A stretch of 64,000 nucleotides of DNA from Paraburkholderia sp. Ac-20340 (GTDB taxonomy: Bacteria; Pseudomonadota; Gammaproteobacteria; Burkholderiales; Burkholderiaceae). Made by a program: the position numbers and the translations under genes. Shown piece by piece: positions 26,170 to 35,092 of the stretch; position 1 is the first letter of the stretch, and every line of letters starts with the position of its first letter. The DNA lies in NCBI RefSeq assembly GCF_017104965.1, contig NZ_JAAGPR010000001.1, positions 496,001 to 560,000 of the forward strand, written 5' to 3'. The notes under the pieces are model-generated. The model made no database searches. It saw nothing but the letters and a program-made list of their open reading frames with translations, and had not been told where the DNA came from.

Positions 26170-27291
26170 TTAAACCAATTCCCTCAGCGCCCCAGGCTCA
26201 AACCCCTTCAACCCATCAACATCCCCATCCCGCACTTTCGCGACCCAGTGCGAATCGCTGATCAGCGCGCGGCCCACAGCGATCAGATCGAACTCATCGC
26301 GCTCCATGCGTTCGAGCAAACGATCGAGGCCAACGCTCTTCGACGTTTCCCCGCCAAACGCCGCCATAAAATCGCCGGAAAGCCCAACCGAGCCCACGCT
26401 GATCGTCGCCGCGCCGGTCAGCTTCTTCGCCCAGCCTGCAAAATTCAGCCCGGATTCACCGTCGACTTCAGGAAACTCCGGCTCCCAGAAGCGGCGCTGC
26501 GAGCAATGCAGCACGTTCGCACCGGCCTCGACGAGCGGCTCGAGCCACTGCGCCATTTCCCGCGGCGTATGCGCGAGGCGCGCCTTGTAATCCTGCTGCT
26601 TCCACTGGCTCACGCGAATGACGATCGGGAAATCCGGCCCGACCGCCGCCCGCACGGCCGCCACGATTTCCGCCGCAAAGCGCGCACGCTCGCCGATGCT
26701 CGGGCCGCCATAACGATCGTCACGCTGATTGCTGCCGGCCCAGAAAAACTGGTCGATCAGATAGCCGTGCGCGCCGTGCAGTTCGATCGTGTCGAAGCCG
26801 AGCCGTTTGGCGTCGGCGGCCGCCTGGGCGAAAGCGGCGATGGTATCGGCGATATCGGCATCGGCCATCGCGACGCCGCGTTCCACGCCAGGCGCATCGA
26901 AACCCGACGGGCTTTCGACCGGCGCATCGGGCGTCCAGTCGCTCATGAAGCTCTTGACCGCGCCCGTGTGCCAGAGCTGCGGACCCATCTTGCCGCCCGC
27001 TGCATGCACTTCGTCGATCACGTGCTTCCAGCCCGACAGCGCTTCGTCGCCGTGGAAGAACGGAATGCCGGGATCGTTGCGCGAGGCCGGGCGGTTCACA
27101 ACCGTGCCCTCGGAAAGGATCAGGCCCACGCCGCCTTCCGCGCGTCGGCGATAGTAGGCGGAGTTGTGCGCGCCGGGGATGCCTTCAGGCGCGAACGAGC
27201 GCGTCATCGGCGCCATGACGATGCGGTTCGGCAAGGTCAGCGAGCCAACCGTGAACGGTTGAAACAGGATATCGGTCGAAAACGACGGCAT
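26170..27291 (-). CDS. Old Yellow Enzyme family NADH:flavin oxidoreductase
   Basis: A 373-residue FMN-dependent ene-reductase. The start LFQPFTVGSLTLPNRIVMAPMTR is the family FMN-binding opening. The active-site block ELHGAHGYLIDQFFW and the downstream RDDRYGG are present, and FDLIAVGRALISD closes the barrel. Substrates are typically alpha,beta-unsaturated carbonyls or nitro compounds. It diverges from an HxlR regulator with candidate operators between them, so electrophile-induced expression is likely. Confidence 0.9.
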   Translation of the reverse strand: MPSFSTDILFQPFTVGSLTLPNRIVMAPMTRSFAPEGIPGAHNSAYYRRRAEGGVGLILSEGTVVNRPASRNDPGIPFFHGDEALSGWKHVIDEVHAAGGKMGPQLWHTGAVKSFMSDWTPDAPVESPSGFDAPGVERGVAMADADIADTIAAFAQAAADAKRLGFDTIELHGAHGYLIDQFFWAGSNQRDDRYGGPSIGERARFAAEIVAAVRAAVGPDFPIVIRVSQWKQQDYKARLAHTPREMAQWLEPLVEAGANVLHCSQRRFWEPEFPEVDGESGLNFAGWAKKLTGAATISVGSVGLSGDFMAAFGGETSKSVGLDRLLERMERDEFDLIAVGRALISDSHWVAKVRDGDVDGLKGFEPGALRELV

Positions 27292-27365
27292 GGAAAAGTG
27301 GGCTCCGTGTCGATTGAATCGGGTTGGATCGGGTTGTATCGAGTGGAATTGGCTGAAATCCAGCG

Positions 27366-27414
27366 GAATTTCGTGAAATTCAGCCGCAACCCGAATGGTA
27401 TATTCTGGATACCA
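27366..27414. promoter_or_regulatory. Candidate HxlR operators
   Basis: Two dyads lie in the 170-bp gap between the ene-reductase and hxlR-type genes: GAATTTC-GT-GAAATTC (27366-27381) and TGGTAT-N7-ATACCA (27396-27414). The second ends 47 bp upstream of the regulator's ATG. HxlR proteins bind such dyads at their own divergent promoters. A three-fold imperfect 10-base repeat (ATCGGGTTGG-like) also occurs near 27315-27345. Confidence 0.45.
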
Positions 27415-27461
27415 GACGTCAATAACGCACTTTGTTTCGCCCAGGTATCTTTGAGGAAACC

Positions 27462-27836
27462 ATGCCCGACTGCCGAGAGCATTTTTCTGTGAATTGTCCG
27501 AGCCGGTTGCTGTTCGACCAGATCGCCGACAAGTGGTCGATGATGATCCTGACCGTGCTCGATGGCGGCCCGATGCGCTTCAATGCCATCAAGCGCCATC
27601 TGGAAGGCGTGACGCAAAAGGCGCTCACGCAATGTCTGCGTCGGCTGGAGCGCAATGGGCTGGTCTCGCGCCGCGTGATTCCGGTGTCGCCGGTTGCGGT
27701 CGAGTATGAGATCACGCCGCTCGGGCGTTCGTTGCAGGCGCCGTTCAAGGCGCTGTATGGCTGGACGCTGCGCAATATGGACGCCGTCGAGGCCGCGCGC
27801 GCCGAGTTCGATGCGCGGATGGAAAGCGCGGCTTAG
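27462..27836 (+). CDS. HxlR-family winged-helix regulator
   Basis: A 124-residue HxlR/MarR-like winged-helix protein. The core CPSRLLFDQIADKWSMMILT, followed by MRFNAIKRHLEGVTQKALTQ (recognition helix region), is diagnostic. Cys4 and Cys12 are near the N terminus; single N-terminal cysteines act as electrophile or redox sensors in relatives such as HypR, YodB and QorR. The ATG at 27462 has GAGGA seven bases upstream. Divergence from an ene-reductase suggests it controls that gene. Confidence 0.88.
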   Translation: MPDCREHFSVNCPSRLLFDQIADKWSMMILTVLDGGPMRFNAIKRHLEGVTQKALTQCLRRLERNGLVSRRVIPVSPVAVEYEITPLGRSLQAPFKALYGWTLRNMDAVEAARAEFDARMESAA

Positions 27837-28020
27837 TGCCGTGTGATGCCGCGTCGCGTCCCAGAAACATGCGTAATGCGGCAAGCGGTTTTTCTGTCCA
27901 CGAGCGCCATCGGCATGCGTGCTGATCGCACGGGAAGACCGTTATAGCAACATCCTCAAAATCCAACCTTCGCCGGTGTTCCGGCGCGCTGAGCCCCAAG
28001 CGAAGGCACGCTTGATCCGC

Positions 28021-28623
28021 TTAGCGCGCAATCCCTTCGCACAGAACCGTGAACACCTTGCGCATGTACTCGCCATGCGCGGCCATATCCGGCTCGTCCT
28101 GCGCAGCGAGGCGGACAAACGCGATGTTCGCCCAGTCGTTGATCATGCGCGCGACCAGTTCGACATCGAGATCCTTACGTAGGACGCCATTCGCGCAGAA
28201 GTGCTTGAGCAGCACCTGCGCGCCCGCCACGACCGCATCGTTCCACGCACGGAACACCTCGGGCGCATCGCCGTTGAGCCAGATCGGGATGATCTCGCGC
28301 CAGAGCGAGGCGGGAATCGACTTGACCTGATTGCCCGTGACCGTCATTTCGAGATCGCACAGGGCATCGACCGGGTTGGTGAAATCGCGCACACGCAGGC
28401 TGGATTCCTCGATCGAACGATGATCCGGTTCCTGGAGCAGCGCGAGCAGCACGCCCTGTTTGCTGCCGAAGTAGTTCACCACGGTCGGCGGGGAAACGCC
28501 TGCTGCATTGGCGATGTTCTCGACCGTCGTCGCGGCAAAACCGTTCGACTTGAATTCCGCAAGCGCCGCGCCGGCAATCAACGCCCGGCGTTCCTGCTTC
28601 TGTCTTTCTCGCAGACCGCTCAT
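28021..28623 (-). CDS. TetR-family regulator
   Basis: A 200-residue TetR protein. Residues 15-60 hold the helix-turn-helix (FAATTVENIANAAGVSPPTVVNYFGSK has the usual shape), and the C-terminal part is an unclassified ligand-binding bundle. It is divergent from the aminotransferase gene, with an AT-rich palindromic promoter between them, so repression of the 28815-33061 operon is the likely role. Confidence 0.88.
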   Translation of the reverse strand: MSGLRERQKQERRALIAGAALAEFKSNGFAATTVENIANAAGVSPPTVVNYFGSKQGVLLALLQEPDHRSIEESSLRVRDFTNPVDALCDLEMTVTGNQVKSIPASLWREIIPIWLNGDAPEVFRAWNDAVVAGAQVLLKHFCANGVLRKDLDVELVARMINDWANIAFVRLAAQDEPDMAAHGEYMRKVFTVLCEGIAR

Positions 28624-28673
28624 CGGTCCCTCTGCAAAGTTTCCTGAAGCGTAAGGATAAGGGAGGGGCTTGC

Positions 28674-28719
28674 GTCGAACAAATATTTAATTGACAAAAA
28701 TATTTTAGACGTAAAAACT
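28674..28719 (+). promoter_or_regulatory. Promoter with candidate TetR operator
   Basis: The self-complementary octamer AAATATTT occurs at 28681-28688 and 28698-28705, 17 bp apart, in an otherwise GC-rich region. A -35 box TTGACA (28691-28696) lies between them and an A-rich -10-like TAAAAAC follows at about 28712. Binding of the TetR protein here would cover the -35 box. The assignment is inference from position. Confidence 0.45.
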
Positions 28720-28814
28720 TATCAGCATTCAAGGAGACAGTCTTGCAGGCGGGCCATGGTTCGGTGCGGCTGCGGGCTTCGCGCGATTTCCATCACAACA
28801 CTTCAGGATGCTTT

Positions 28815-30206
28815 ATGAACGCTCCCCAGGCCGGGCTTCGTACGACCCGTGATTTCCAGCGCGCCGACGCGGCGCACCACATCCACGCGTTCGTCGACCA
28901 GAAGGCGCTCAATGCCGAAGGCCCGCGCGTGATGGTGCGCGGCGAGGGCAGTCATCTCTGGGATTCCGATGGCAACCGCTATCTCGATGGCATGTCGGGT
29001 CTGTGGTGCACGAACGTGGGCTATGGCCGTCCCGAACTGATCGAAGCCGCCGCGCGCCAGATGAAGGAACTGTCGTACTACAACATGTTCTTCCATACGA
29101 CGCATCCTTCGGTCATCGAGTTGTCGGAGCGGCTGTTCGGTCTGCTGGGCGATCCGTTCAGCCACGTCGTCTATACGAACTCGGGTTCCGAGTCGAACGA
29201 AGTGCTGATCCGCACCGTGCGCCGTTTCTGGGACGTCGTCGGCAAGCCGAACAAGAAAATCCTGATTGGCCGCGTCAATGGTTATCACGGATCGACGGTC
29301 GGCAGCGCGTCGCTGGGCGGCATGAGTTTCATGCACGAAATGGGCGATCTGCCGATCCCGAACGTCACCCACGTGGACGAGCCGTACTGGTTCGCCAACG
29401 GCGGCGATCTCACGCCCGAAGCGTTCGGTCTGAAAGCCGCGCAATCGCTCGAACGCAAGATTCTGGAACTGGGCGCGGATAACGTCGGCGCTTTCGTTGC
29501 GGAGCCGTTCCAGGGCGCGGGCGGCATGATTTTCCCGCCCAAGGGCTACTGGCAGGAAATCGAGCGCATCTGCCGTCAGTACGACGTGCTGCTGTGCGCC
29601 GACGAAGTGATCGGCGGTTTTGGCCGCACCGGCGAATGGTTCGCGCATCGCTATTTCGGCTTCACGCCCGATCTGATCTGCGTCGCCAAGGGCTTGACGT
29701 CCGGCTATGTGCCGATGGGCGGCCTGATCATGAGCCGCCGCATCGGCGAAGCGCTGGTCGAGAAGGGCGGCGTCTTCGCGCACGGCCTGACGTATTCGGG
29801 GCACCCGCTTGCCGCAGCAGTCGCGCTGGCCAATCTGGACGTGCTGCAGAACGAGCAACTGGTCGAGCGCACGAAAACGGATACCGGTCCTTACCTGCAA
29901 AAGCTGCTCGGAGAAACCTTCGCGGATCATCCGCTGATCGGCGAAATCCAGGGCGGCGGGGCGGTCGCGGCGATCCAGTTCGTCAAGGACAAGAGCACGC
30001 GCGAGCGTTACGCCAATGAAGCCGATATCACCTGGCATAGCCGCTCGGTGGCGTTCGAGCAGGGCGCGATCGTGCGCTCGACCAATGGCCGCCTGATCGT
30101 GGCGCCGCCGCTGGTGATGACGCATGCGCAGATCGACGAACTGGTCGCAACGATGCGCAAGGCCGTCGACATAACGGCGGACTGGATCGTGCAACAGGGT
30201 TTCTGA
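28815..30206 (+). CDS. Class III (omega) aminotransferase
   Basis: A 463-residue PLP-dependent fold-type I aminotransferase of the omega-amino acid/putrescine:pyruvate group. Visible motifs: SHLWDSDGNRYLDGMSGLWC, the YTNSGSESNE cofactor-binding turn, VNGYHGSTVGS, the ADEVIGGFGRTG stretch and the PLP lysine in CVAKGLTSGY. The ATG at 28815 has AGGA 11 bases upstream. A TTG at 28743, with AAGGAG six bases before it, opens the same frame and would add 24 residues; this start deserves checking. The substrate is probably an amine such as a polyamine or omega-amino acid. Confidence 0.88.
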   Translation: MNAPQAGLRTTRDFQRADAAHHIHAFVDQKALNAEGPRVMVRGEGSHLWDSDGNRYLDGMSGLWCTNVGYGRPELIEAAARQMKELSYYNMFFHTTHPSVIELSERLFGLLGDPFSHVVYTNSGSESNEVLIRTVRRFWDVVGKPNKKILIGRVNGYHGSTVGSASLGGMSFMHEMGDLPIPNVTHVDEPYWFANGGDLTPEAFGLKAAQSLERKILELGADNVGAFVAEPFQGAGGMIFPPKGYWQEIERICRQYDVLLCADEVIGGFGRTGEWFAHRYFGFTPDLICVAKGLTSGYVPMGGLIMSRRIGEALVEKGGVFAHGLTYSGHPLAAAVALANLDVLQNEQLVERTKTDTGPYLQKLLGETFADHPLIGEIQGGGAVAAIQFVKDKSTRERYANEADITWHSRSVAFEQGAIVRSTNGRLIVAPPLVMTHAQIDELVATMRKAVDITADWIVQQGF

Positions 30207-30398
30207 GCGACCGTGTCGACGTTCTAGCCATTTAGCCGCGCCGATAGCGCGCGGTTTTCGCCGCTATTTCACCGGCGTTTTGCGATTGAGCCCATCTCGT
30301 CATCGACGTCGTGTTCTGGAATTGCTCGAACGCGCATGCCGATGCCTTAACCGCATGGCGGTCTGCGCCATGTCTCGCAACCTTGCAGGTGCCAGTCA

Positions 30399-32018
30399 AT
30401 GTCAGACACGATCTACCACAATGCCCGGGTGTACACGGTGAACGACGACCAGCCATGGGCCGAAGCCATCCATGTGCGGGACGGCAAGATTCTCGCGATC
30501 GGCAGCAGCGCGGAGGTGCTCAAGGCGGCGGGTAACGCGCAGACGATCGATCTTGCCGGGCGCATGGTCATGCCCGGCATCCACGATGCGCATTCGCACC
30601 TGATCTGGGCCGCGCGCCGGCAACTGGAACATTCGTGTCAGCTCGACGATCCGCAGACGCTGGACGAACTCGCCGCCCAACTGCGCGCTTACTGGCACAA
30701 ACGCGGGGACAAACGCGGCGACAACCACGGGCATAAGCATGCGGATCGCGGCTGGCTGTTCGGCAGCGTCTATAACCCGCTGGTGTTCACCGCCGATGTG
30801 CTGACGCGGCAATGGCTGGACGACGTGCTGCCGGGCGTGCCCATCGTCATCCACGATTTTTCGTATCACAACGTCATGGCCAACAGCCTGGCGCTGGCGG
30901 CGGCGGGCATCGATCGCGACACGCCGAGCACACCGCGCGGCACCGTCGTCAAGGACGCAGTGAGCGGCGAACCTACCGGCGTGCTGCGCGAGCAGGCGTG
31001 GGCGCCGCTCTACATGGTGGCGCCGGAATTCACGGCGCAGGAGAACGCGCTCGCGCTGCACAAAGCCGCGGCTATCTGCAACGCTTATGGGATTACGTCG
31101 GTGCAGGAGGCCTCGGCGAACCGGCCGTTTCTGGCGGCGGCGAAGTGCCTCGACGATGCCGGCAATCTCAACCTGAACCTGACCTGCCATATCCCCTGGG
31201 GTTCGCTGATCCTCGCGCAATGCGAACGCGACGAACAGGAGCGTGTGATTGCCGAACGCGCGCAGTACGCGGGCAAGCGCGTCAACGTGAACGCGATCAA
31301 GGTCGCGCTGGACGGCACCTCGATGGCGCCCACCTTCAGCCACGTGCCGCTCGATCCGCACACCGATGTGCCCATCACCTACAACCTGCTGCTCGATTCC
31401 GACGAACTGAGCGCGAAGATCAGGGCGTGGACGGCGGACGGCATGATCGTGAAGTCGCACTGCACCGGTTACGGTTCGGTGCGTATCGGGCTCGATAACT
31501 ACGAGCGCGCCAGCAGCGTCGAACGCAAGCCGGGCCAGATGCACGATATCGCGCACGCGCACTACGTTTCGAACGCCGACCGCGAACGCTTTGCCGAACT
31601 CGGCGTGATCGCCGAAATGTCGCCGGCGATCTGGCACATCCCCGAGTATCAGGAAGCGCTGGGCCGCGCCTATGACTTTCGCACCTTGCACGCGCATGGC
31701 GCGACCATGACAGTGGGATCGGACTGGCTGCTGCCGCCCACGCCGAACCTCTTCCCGGCGCTGGCGGGCATGCTCGAACACGGCGACGAAAGCGTGCCCT
31801 TGTCGGTGGGCGTGCGCATGCTCACGCTCAACGGCGCGATTGCCGTGGGCCGCAGCGCGCAGTGCGGCAGTCTCGAACCCGGCAAGGACGCGACTTTCAT
31901 CGTGCTCGATCGCAACCTTTTCGAGGCGTCGCCGGAGCAGATCGCTGGCACGCAGGTGCTGACCACCGTGCTGCAGGGGCAGCGCGTGTTCGAACGCAAC
32001 GAAGCCTGGCAAGCCTGA
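30399..32018 (+). CDS. YtcJ-like metal-dependent amidohydrolase
   Basis: A 539-residue member of the amidohydrolase-3 group. The N-terminal composite-fold sheet precedes PGIHDAHSHL with the HxH metal pair (DAHSHL); further metal and catalytic residues are in VKSHCTGYGSV, IAHAHYVSNAD and TVGSDWLLPP. Between DELAAQLRAYWHKRGD and HADRGWLFG is a short His/Lys/Asp-rich insertion with a duplicated KRGD. It lies between an aminotransferase and a CobW-type GTPase, probably in one operon. Likely hydrolyses an amide or cyclic amide; substrate unknown. Confidence 0.85.
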   Translation: MSDTIYHNARVYTVNDDQPWAEAIHVRDGKILAIGSSAEVLKAAGNAQTIDLAGRMVMPGIHDAHSHLIWAARRQLEHSCQLDDPQTLDELAAQLRAYWHKRGDKRGDNHGHKHADRGWLFGSVYNPLVFTADVLTRQWLDDVLPGVPIVIHDFSYHNVMANSLALAAAGIDRDTPSTPRGTVVKDAVSGEPTGVLREQAWAPLYMVAPEFTAQENALALHKAAAICNAYGITSVQEASANRPFLAAAKCLDDAGNLNLNLTCHIPWGSLILAQCERDEQERVIAERAQYAGKRVNVNAIKVALDGTSMAPTFSHVPLDPHTDVPITYNLLLDSDELSAKIRAWTADGMIVKSHCTGYGSVRIGLDNYERASSVERKPGQMHDIAHAHYVSNADRERFAELGVIAEMSPAIWHIPEYQEALGRAYDFRTLHAHGATMTVGSDWLLPPTPNLFPALAGMLEHGDESVPLSVGVRMLTLNGAIAVGRSAQCGSLEPGKDATFIVLDRNLFEASPEQIAGTQVLTTVLQGQRVFERNEAWQA

Positions 32019-32050
32019 TTAGGGCCACCGATCGTCTGGAGCACACGAAC

Positions 32051-33061
32051 ATGTTCGCCAATCGCGTTCCCGTCACCTTGCTGACGGGCTTTCTGGGCAG
32101 CGGCAAAACGACCTTGCTCAGCCGCCTGCTCGCCGACCCGCGCATGCAGCGCACCGCCGTCGTCATCAACGAGATTGGCGAAATCGGCCTCGATCATCTG
32201 CTGGTCGGCCGTCCGGACGACGACACCTATCTGCTCAAAAGCGGCTGCGTGTGCTGCAACATGAAAACCGACCTGTCGGAAACGCTGAAGTCGCTGCGCC
32301 GCCGGGCGGCCAGCGGCGAGTTGCCGGCGTTCGATCGCATCGTGGTCGAAACCACCGGTCTCGCCGATCCGGTGCCGATGCTGCGCCATCTGCTGGCGGA
32401 CGAAACGTTGAACGCTGCGTTCCGCCTGCAGACCGTGCTGGCGACCGTCGACAGCGTGCTGCCGCTCGATGCATCGCGCGACCGGCCGGAGCGCCATCGG
32501 CAGATCGGCGTCGCCGACAAGCTCATCGTGACCAAGACGGATCTGTCCGGCAGGTTCGAGGTGATGAGAGCGGTACTGGAAGCGCTGAATCCCGGCGCGC
32601 GGATTCTGGATTCGCAGAATCTGGATGCGGTCATGCAGGCGATTTTCGATCACGAACGTTATGCGGTCGTGCGCCATCTGCCCGATGTGTGCTGGGAAAA
32701 ACCCACGAAGGGTTTCGGGCGCGAAGGGCAGGCGCCGCACGATTCGGTTTCCACGCTCGCGCTGCGCGTGGACGAGCCGCTTTCCTGGCCCGACGTGACG
32801 GCGTTCCTGCAGCAACTCGCGCGGCGGCATGGCGAAAAATTGCTGCGCACCAAGGGCATTCTCAACGTAAAAGAGTCGCCGAAGCCCATCGTCATTCACG
32901 GCGTACAACAGTATCTGTACCCGGAAACGTATCTCGACGCGCACGAAGCAGGCGATACAACCTCGCGCATCGTCTTCATCTTCGAAGGTTCCATCGAAGC
33001 GGAAATCCGCGAACTGTTCGCGCGCCGCGTGTCTCGATCGGCCGAACCCATGCCCGCGTAA
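32051..33061 (+). CDS. CobW/COG0523-family GTPase, metallochaperone-like
   Basis: A 336-residue G3E GTPase. Walker A is GFLGSGKT (13-20), the metal-binding CxCC motif is Cys66-Val-Cys68-Cys69, the ETTGLADP and TKTD (guanine specificity) motifs follow, and a CobW C-terminal domain is present. Members deliver zinc or other metals to client enzymes. It starts 32 bp after the amidohydrolase, a metal-dependent enzyme, so that protein is a plausible client. The ATG at 32051 fits the family start. Confidence 0.9.
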   Translation: MFANRVPVTLLTGFLGSGKTTLLSRLLADPRMQRTAVVINEIGEIGLDHLLVGRPDDDTYLLKSGCVCCNMKTDLSETLKSLRRRAASGELPAFDRIVVETTGLADPVPMLRHLLADETLNAAFRLQTVLATVDSVLPLDASRDRPERHRQIGVADKLIVTKTDLSGRFEVMRAVLEALNPGARILDSQNLDAVMQAIFDHERYAVVRHLPDVCWEKPTKGFGREGQAPHDSVSTLALRVDEPLSWPDVTAFLQQLARRHGEKLLRTKGILNVKESPKPIVIHGVQQYLYPETYLDAHEAGDTTSRIVFIFEGSIEAEIRELFARRVSRSAEPMPA

Positions 33062-33172
33062 ACCGCTGCTGCCCGACAAAAAACACGCACTTCAACGGCG
33101 CAGTTAATCAGTCATCCTTTTTAAGGAGACTCATGAGGATACGAAAAAGTCCTCTGGCGGACGCACCGACCG

Positions 33173-33448
33173 TCAGGCAGCCGCCCGCTTTCCCAGCGCC
33201 TCTTCGACAATGCGACGCCCCACGCTATAACCGCGCATCAACGCATCGACTTCCGTCCTGAACCAGCGGTCGCCGAGATCCATCAGGCGCATGTCGGGAA
33301 AGCAGGGCGTCGCGCTGTCCGGCTTGAAAATCGAAACCATGGCGATATAACCGCTGTCGCTCATCCGCATTTGTCTGAGCACAGGCTCCGAAATAGAATC
33401 CGTGCTGACGCGAATCGCATAGCCCATGTAGTCGTAATTGCGTTCCAT
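33173..33448 (-). CDS. Conserved hypothetical protein, 91 aa
   Basis: A small protein, MERNYDYMGYAIRV at the start and EEALGKRAAA at the end, with no signal peptide or membrane segment. The pattern of beta strands and the block MRLMDLGDRWFRTEVDALM suggest a folded, real product, and it looks like small hypothetical proteins common in Burkholderia relatives. I cannot assign a function. Convergent with the CobW gene and upstream of, but divergent from, the MFS exporter. Confidence 0.65.
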   Translation of the reverse strand: MERNYDYMGYAIRVSTDSISEPVLRQMRMSDSGYIAMVSIFKPDSATPCFPDMRLMDLGDRWFRTEVDALMRGYSVGRRIVEEALGKRAAA

Positions 33449-33709
33449 GCCTGTTTGCTCCCCGTGAAGCGAATATCAGCCAACGATTGAGTCCCGTTCC
33501 CCGGAGTGGGGAGCGCTATTGCCCTCGCGGCGGCCATGCCCTGTTGGGTCTTGCCTTGGTTAACGAGCGCCGCCAGCAAAAATTAAGAGCAAGGACCGTG
33601 CCCTGATATTTGTTTTTCTTCAGTTGTCCCTTGCGGGCAGGCCGATATTGGGGAACGGGCCGCAACGCGATGCTAGTATGTGCGCCGAAATCGTAACTTC
33701 GACGTACTC

Positions 33710-34945
33710 ATGAGCCACGAAAGCATCGACCGCGCCGAGGGTCTGGCGCGCGCATCGAATTCCCCGCGTTTCCTGCTGATCCTGATCTGCCTCTTCGCCT
33801 CGGCCGGCCAGTTCGCCATCGACGTTTATGTGCCCGCGCTCCCCGCAATGGCGCATTACTTCTCCACCTCGTCGCAGGCCATCCAGTCCAGCGTGTCCGG
33901 CTATATGGCGGCCTACGCGCTCGGCCAGCTGATTTTCGGCCCGATCGCCGACGCCTACGGGCGCAAGCGCGTGCTGGCCGGCGGCCTCGTGATCTACACG
34001 ATCGGCTGCGTGCTGTCGCTCGCCGCGCCCAATATTGGCCTGTTTCTCGCGGCCCGCTGCCTGCAGGGCTTCGGGATCGCCACCACCAATCTGCTGGCAA
34101 AAGCCATCATCACCGATTCCTTTACCGGCCTGGCGCTGATGCACGCCTTCACCTATATGTCGATCGCGTGGGGCCTTGCGCCGATCGTCGCGCCGGTGAT
34201 CGGCGCGCATCTGCAGACGTGGTTCGGCTGGCAGGCGTGCCTCGTTTTCCTGCTCGCCTGTTCGGTCGTGATGTGGGTGTTTTTGTGGCGCTACCGCGAA
34301 ACCCTGCGCCAGCCCGTGCACCTGGAACCGCGCACGCTGATGCACAACGCTGGCAAGGTGCTGTCGAGCCCGGTGTTTCAAAGCTGCTTTCTCGCCCAGG
34401 GACTTTGCTACAGCATCCTGCTCGTTTTCAACATCGTCGGCCCCTTTATGGTGCAAAACACGCTCCACAAACCGCCGACCTTTTTCGGCTACCTCGCACT
34501 GGGCATCGGCATGATGTACTTTCTGGGCGGGCTGTCGAACCGCCTGCACGGCCCGCGCCTGCCGACGCCGGAGCAGCGCCTGCGCATCGGCACGCGCGTG
34601 ATGGCCGGCGCGGCGATCGCCATGCTGGTGCTCGCGCTCACGGTCGGCCTGAAGGTCTGGACGCTCGCCGTGCCCGTTCTGGTGATGGGTCTGTGCGCTG
34701 GCGCGATGTATCCCACGCTGATGGCCAAAGGCAATTCGCTGTTTCCGCACATTGCCGGGCTGACCAGCGCCATTCTGGGCTGCGCGCTGCTGCTGGTTTC
34801 ATCGGCGATGATGGGTCTGGCCGGGTTCGTGTCCGTGCAGACCTTGACGCCGCTCGCGATATTTTTCGTGATTCTCTCGCTCGTCGTCTCCGTCATGGTG
34901 ACCAAACTGCTGCGGCATCTCGCGCAGATGCAGGCCGCGGCCTGA
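33710..34945 (+). CDS. Bcr/CflA-type MFS drug exporter
   Basis: A 411-residue, twelve-helix major facilitator of the DHA1 Bcr/CflA/EmrD type. The first helix has the family sequence QFAIDVYVPALPAMAHYF, the loop 2-3 motif is GPIADAYGRKRVL, and motif C lies in the fifth helix (WGLAPIVAPVIGAHL). Such proteins export small drugs or metabolites by proton antiport. The ATG at 33710 is chosen over a GTG at 33680. It may or may not be co-transcribed with the RND pump 147 bp downstream. Confidence 0.9.
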   Translation: MSHESIDRAEGLARASNSPRFLLILICLFASAGQFAIDVYVPALPAMAHYFSTSSQAIQSSVSGYMAAYALGQLIFGPIADAYGRKRVLAGGLVIYTIGCVLSLAAPNIGLFLAARCLQGFGIATTNLLAKAIITDSFTGLALMHAFTYMSIAWGLAPIVAPVIGAHLQTWFGWQACLVFLLACSVVMWVFLWRYRETLRQPVHLEPRTLMHNAGKVLSSPVFQSCFLAQGLCYSILLVFNIVGPFMVQNTLHKPPTFFGYLALGIGMMYFLGGLSNRLHGPRLPTPEQRLRIGTRVMAGAAIAMLVLALTVGLKVWTLAVPVLVMGLCAGAMYPTLMAKGNSLFPHIAGLTSAILGCALLLVSSAMMGLAGFVSVQTLTPLAIFFVILSLVVSVMVTKLLRHLAQMQAAA

Positions 34946-35092
34946 GCGCGGAAATAATCAGTAAGCCAGCCTGGCAGTCTTTGTCGCATCATCGGTCGCT
35001 CGGTCGACGATGCGATCGACATCGATCGGCAAGCCAGACGCTTTCCGACATCAAGCATGTCAACAATAACTTCTCGCACCCTTGGCATTTTT

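Noticed and set aside
28803..30194. Long minus-strand frame opposite the aminotransferase
   Set aside because: Shadow of a gene with all PLP-enzyme motifs; no ribosome site or recognisable family.
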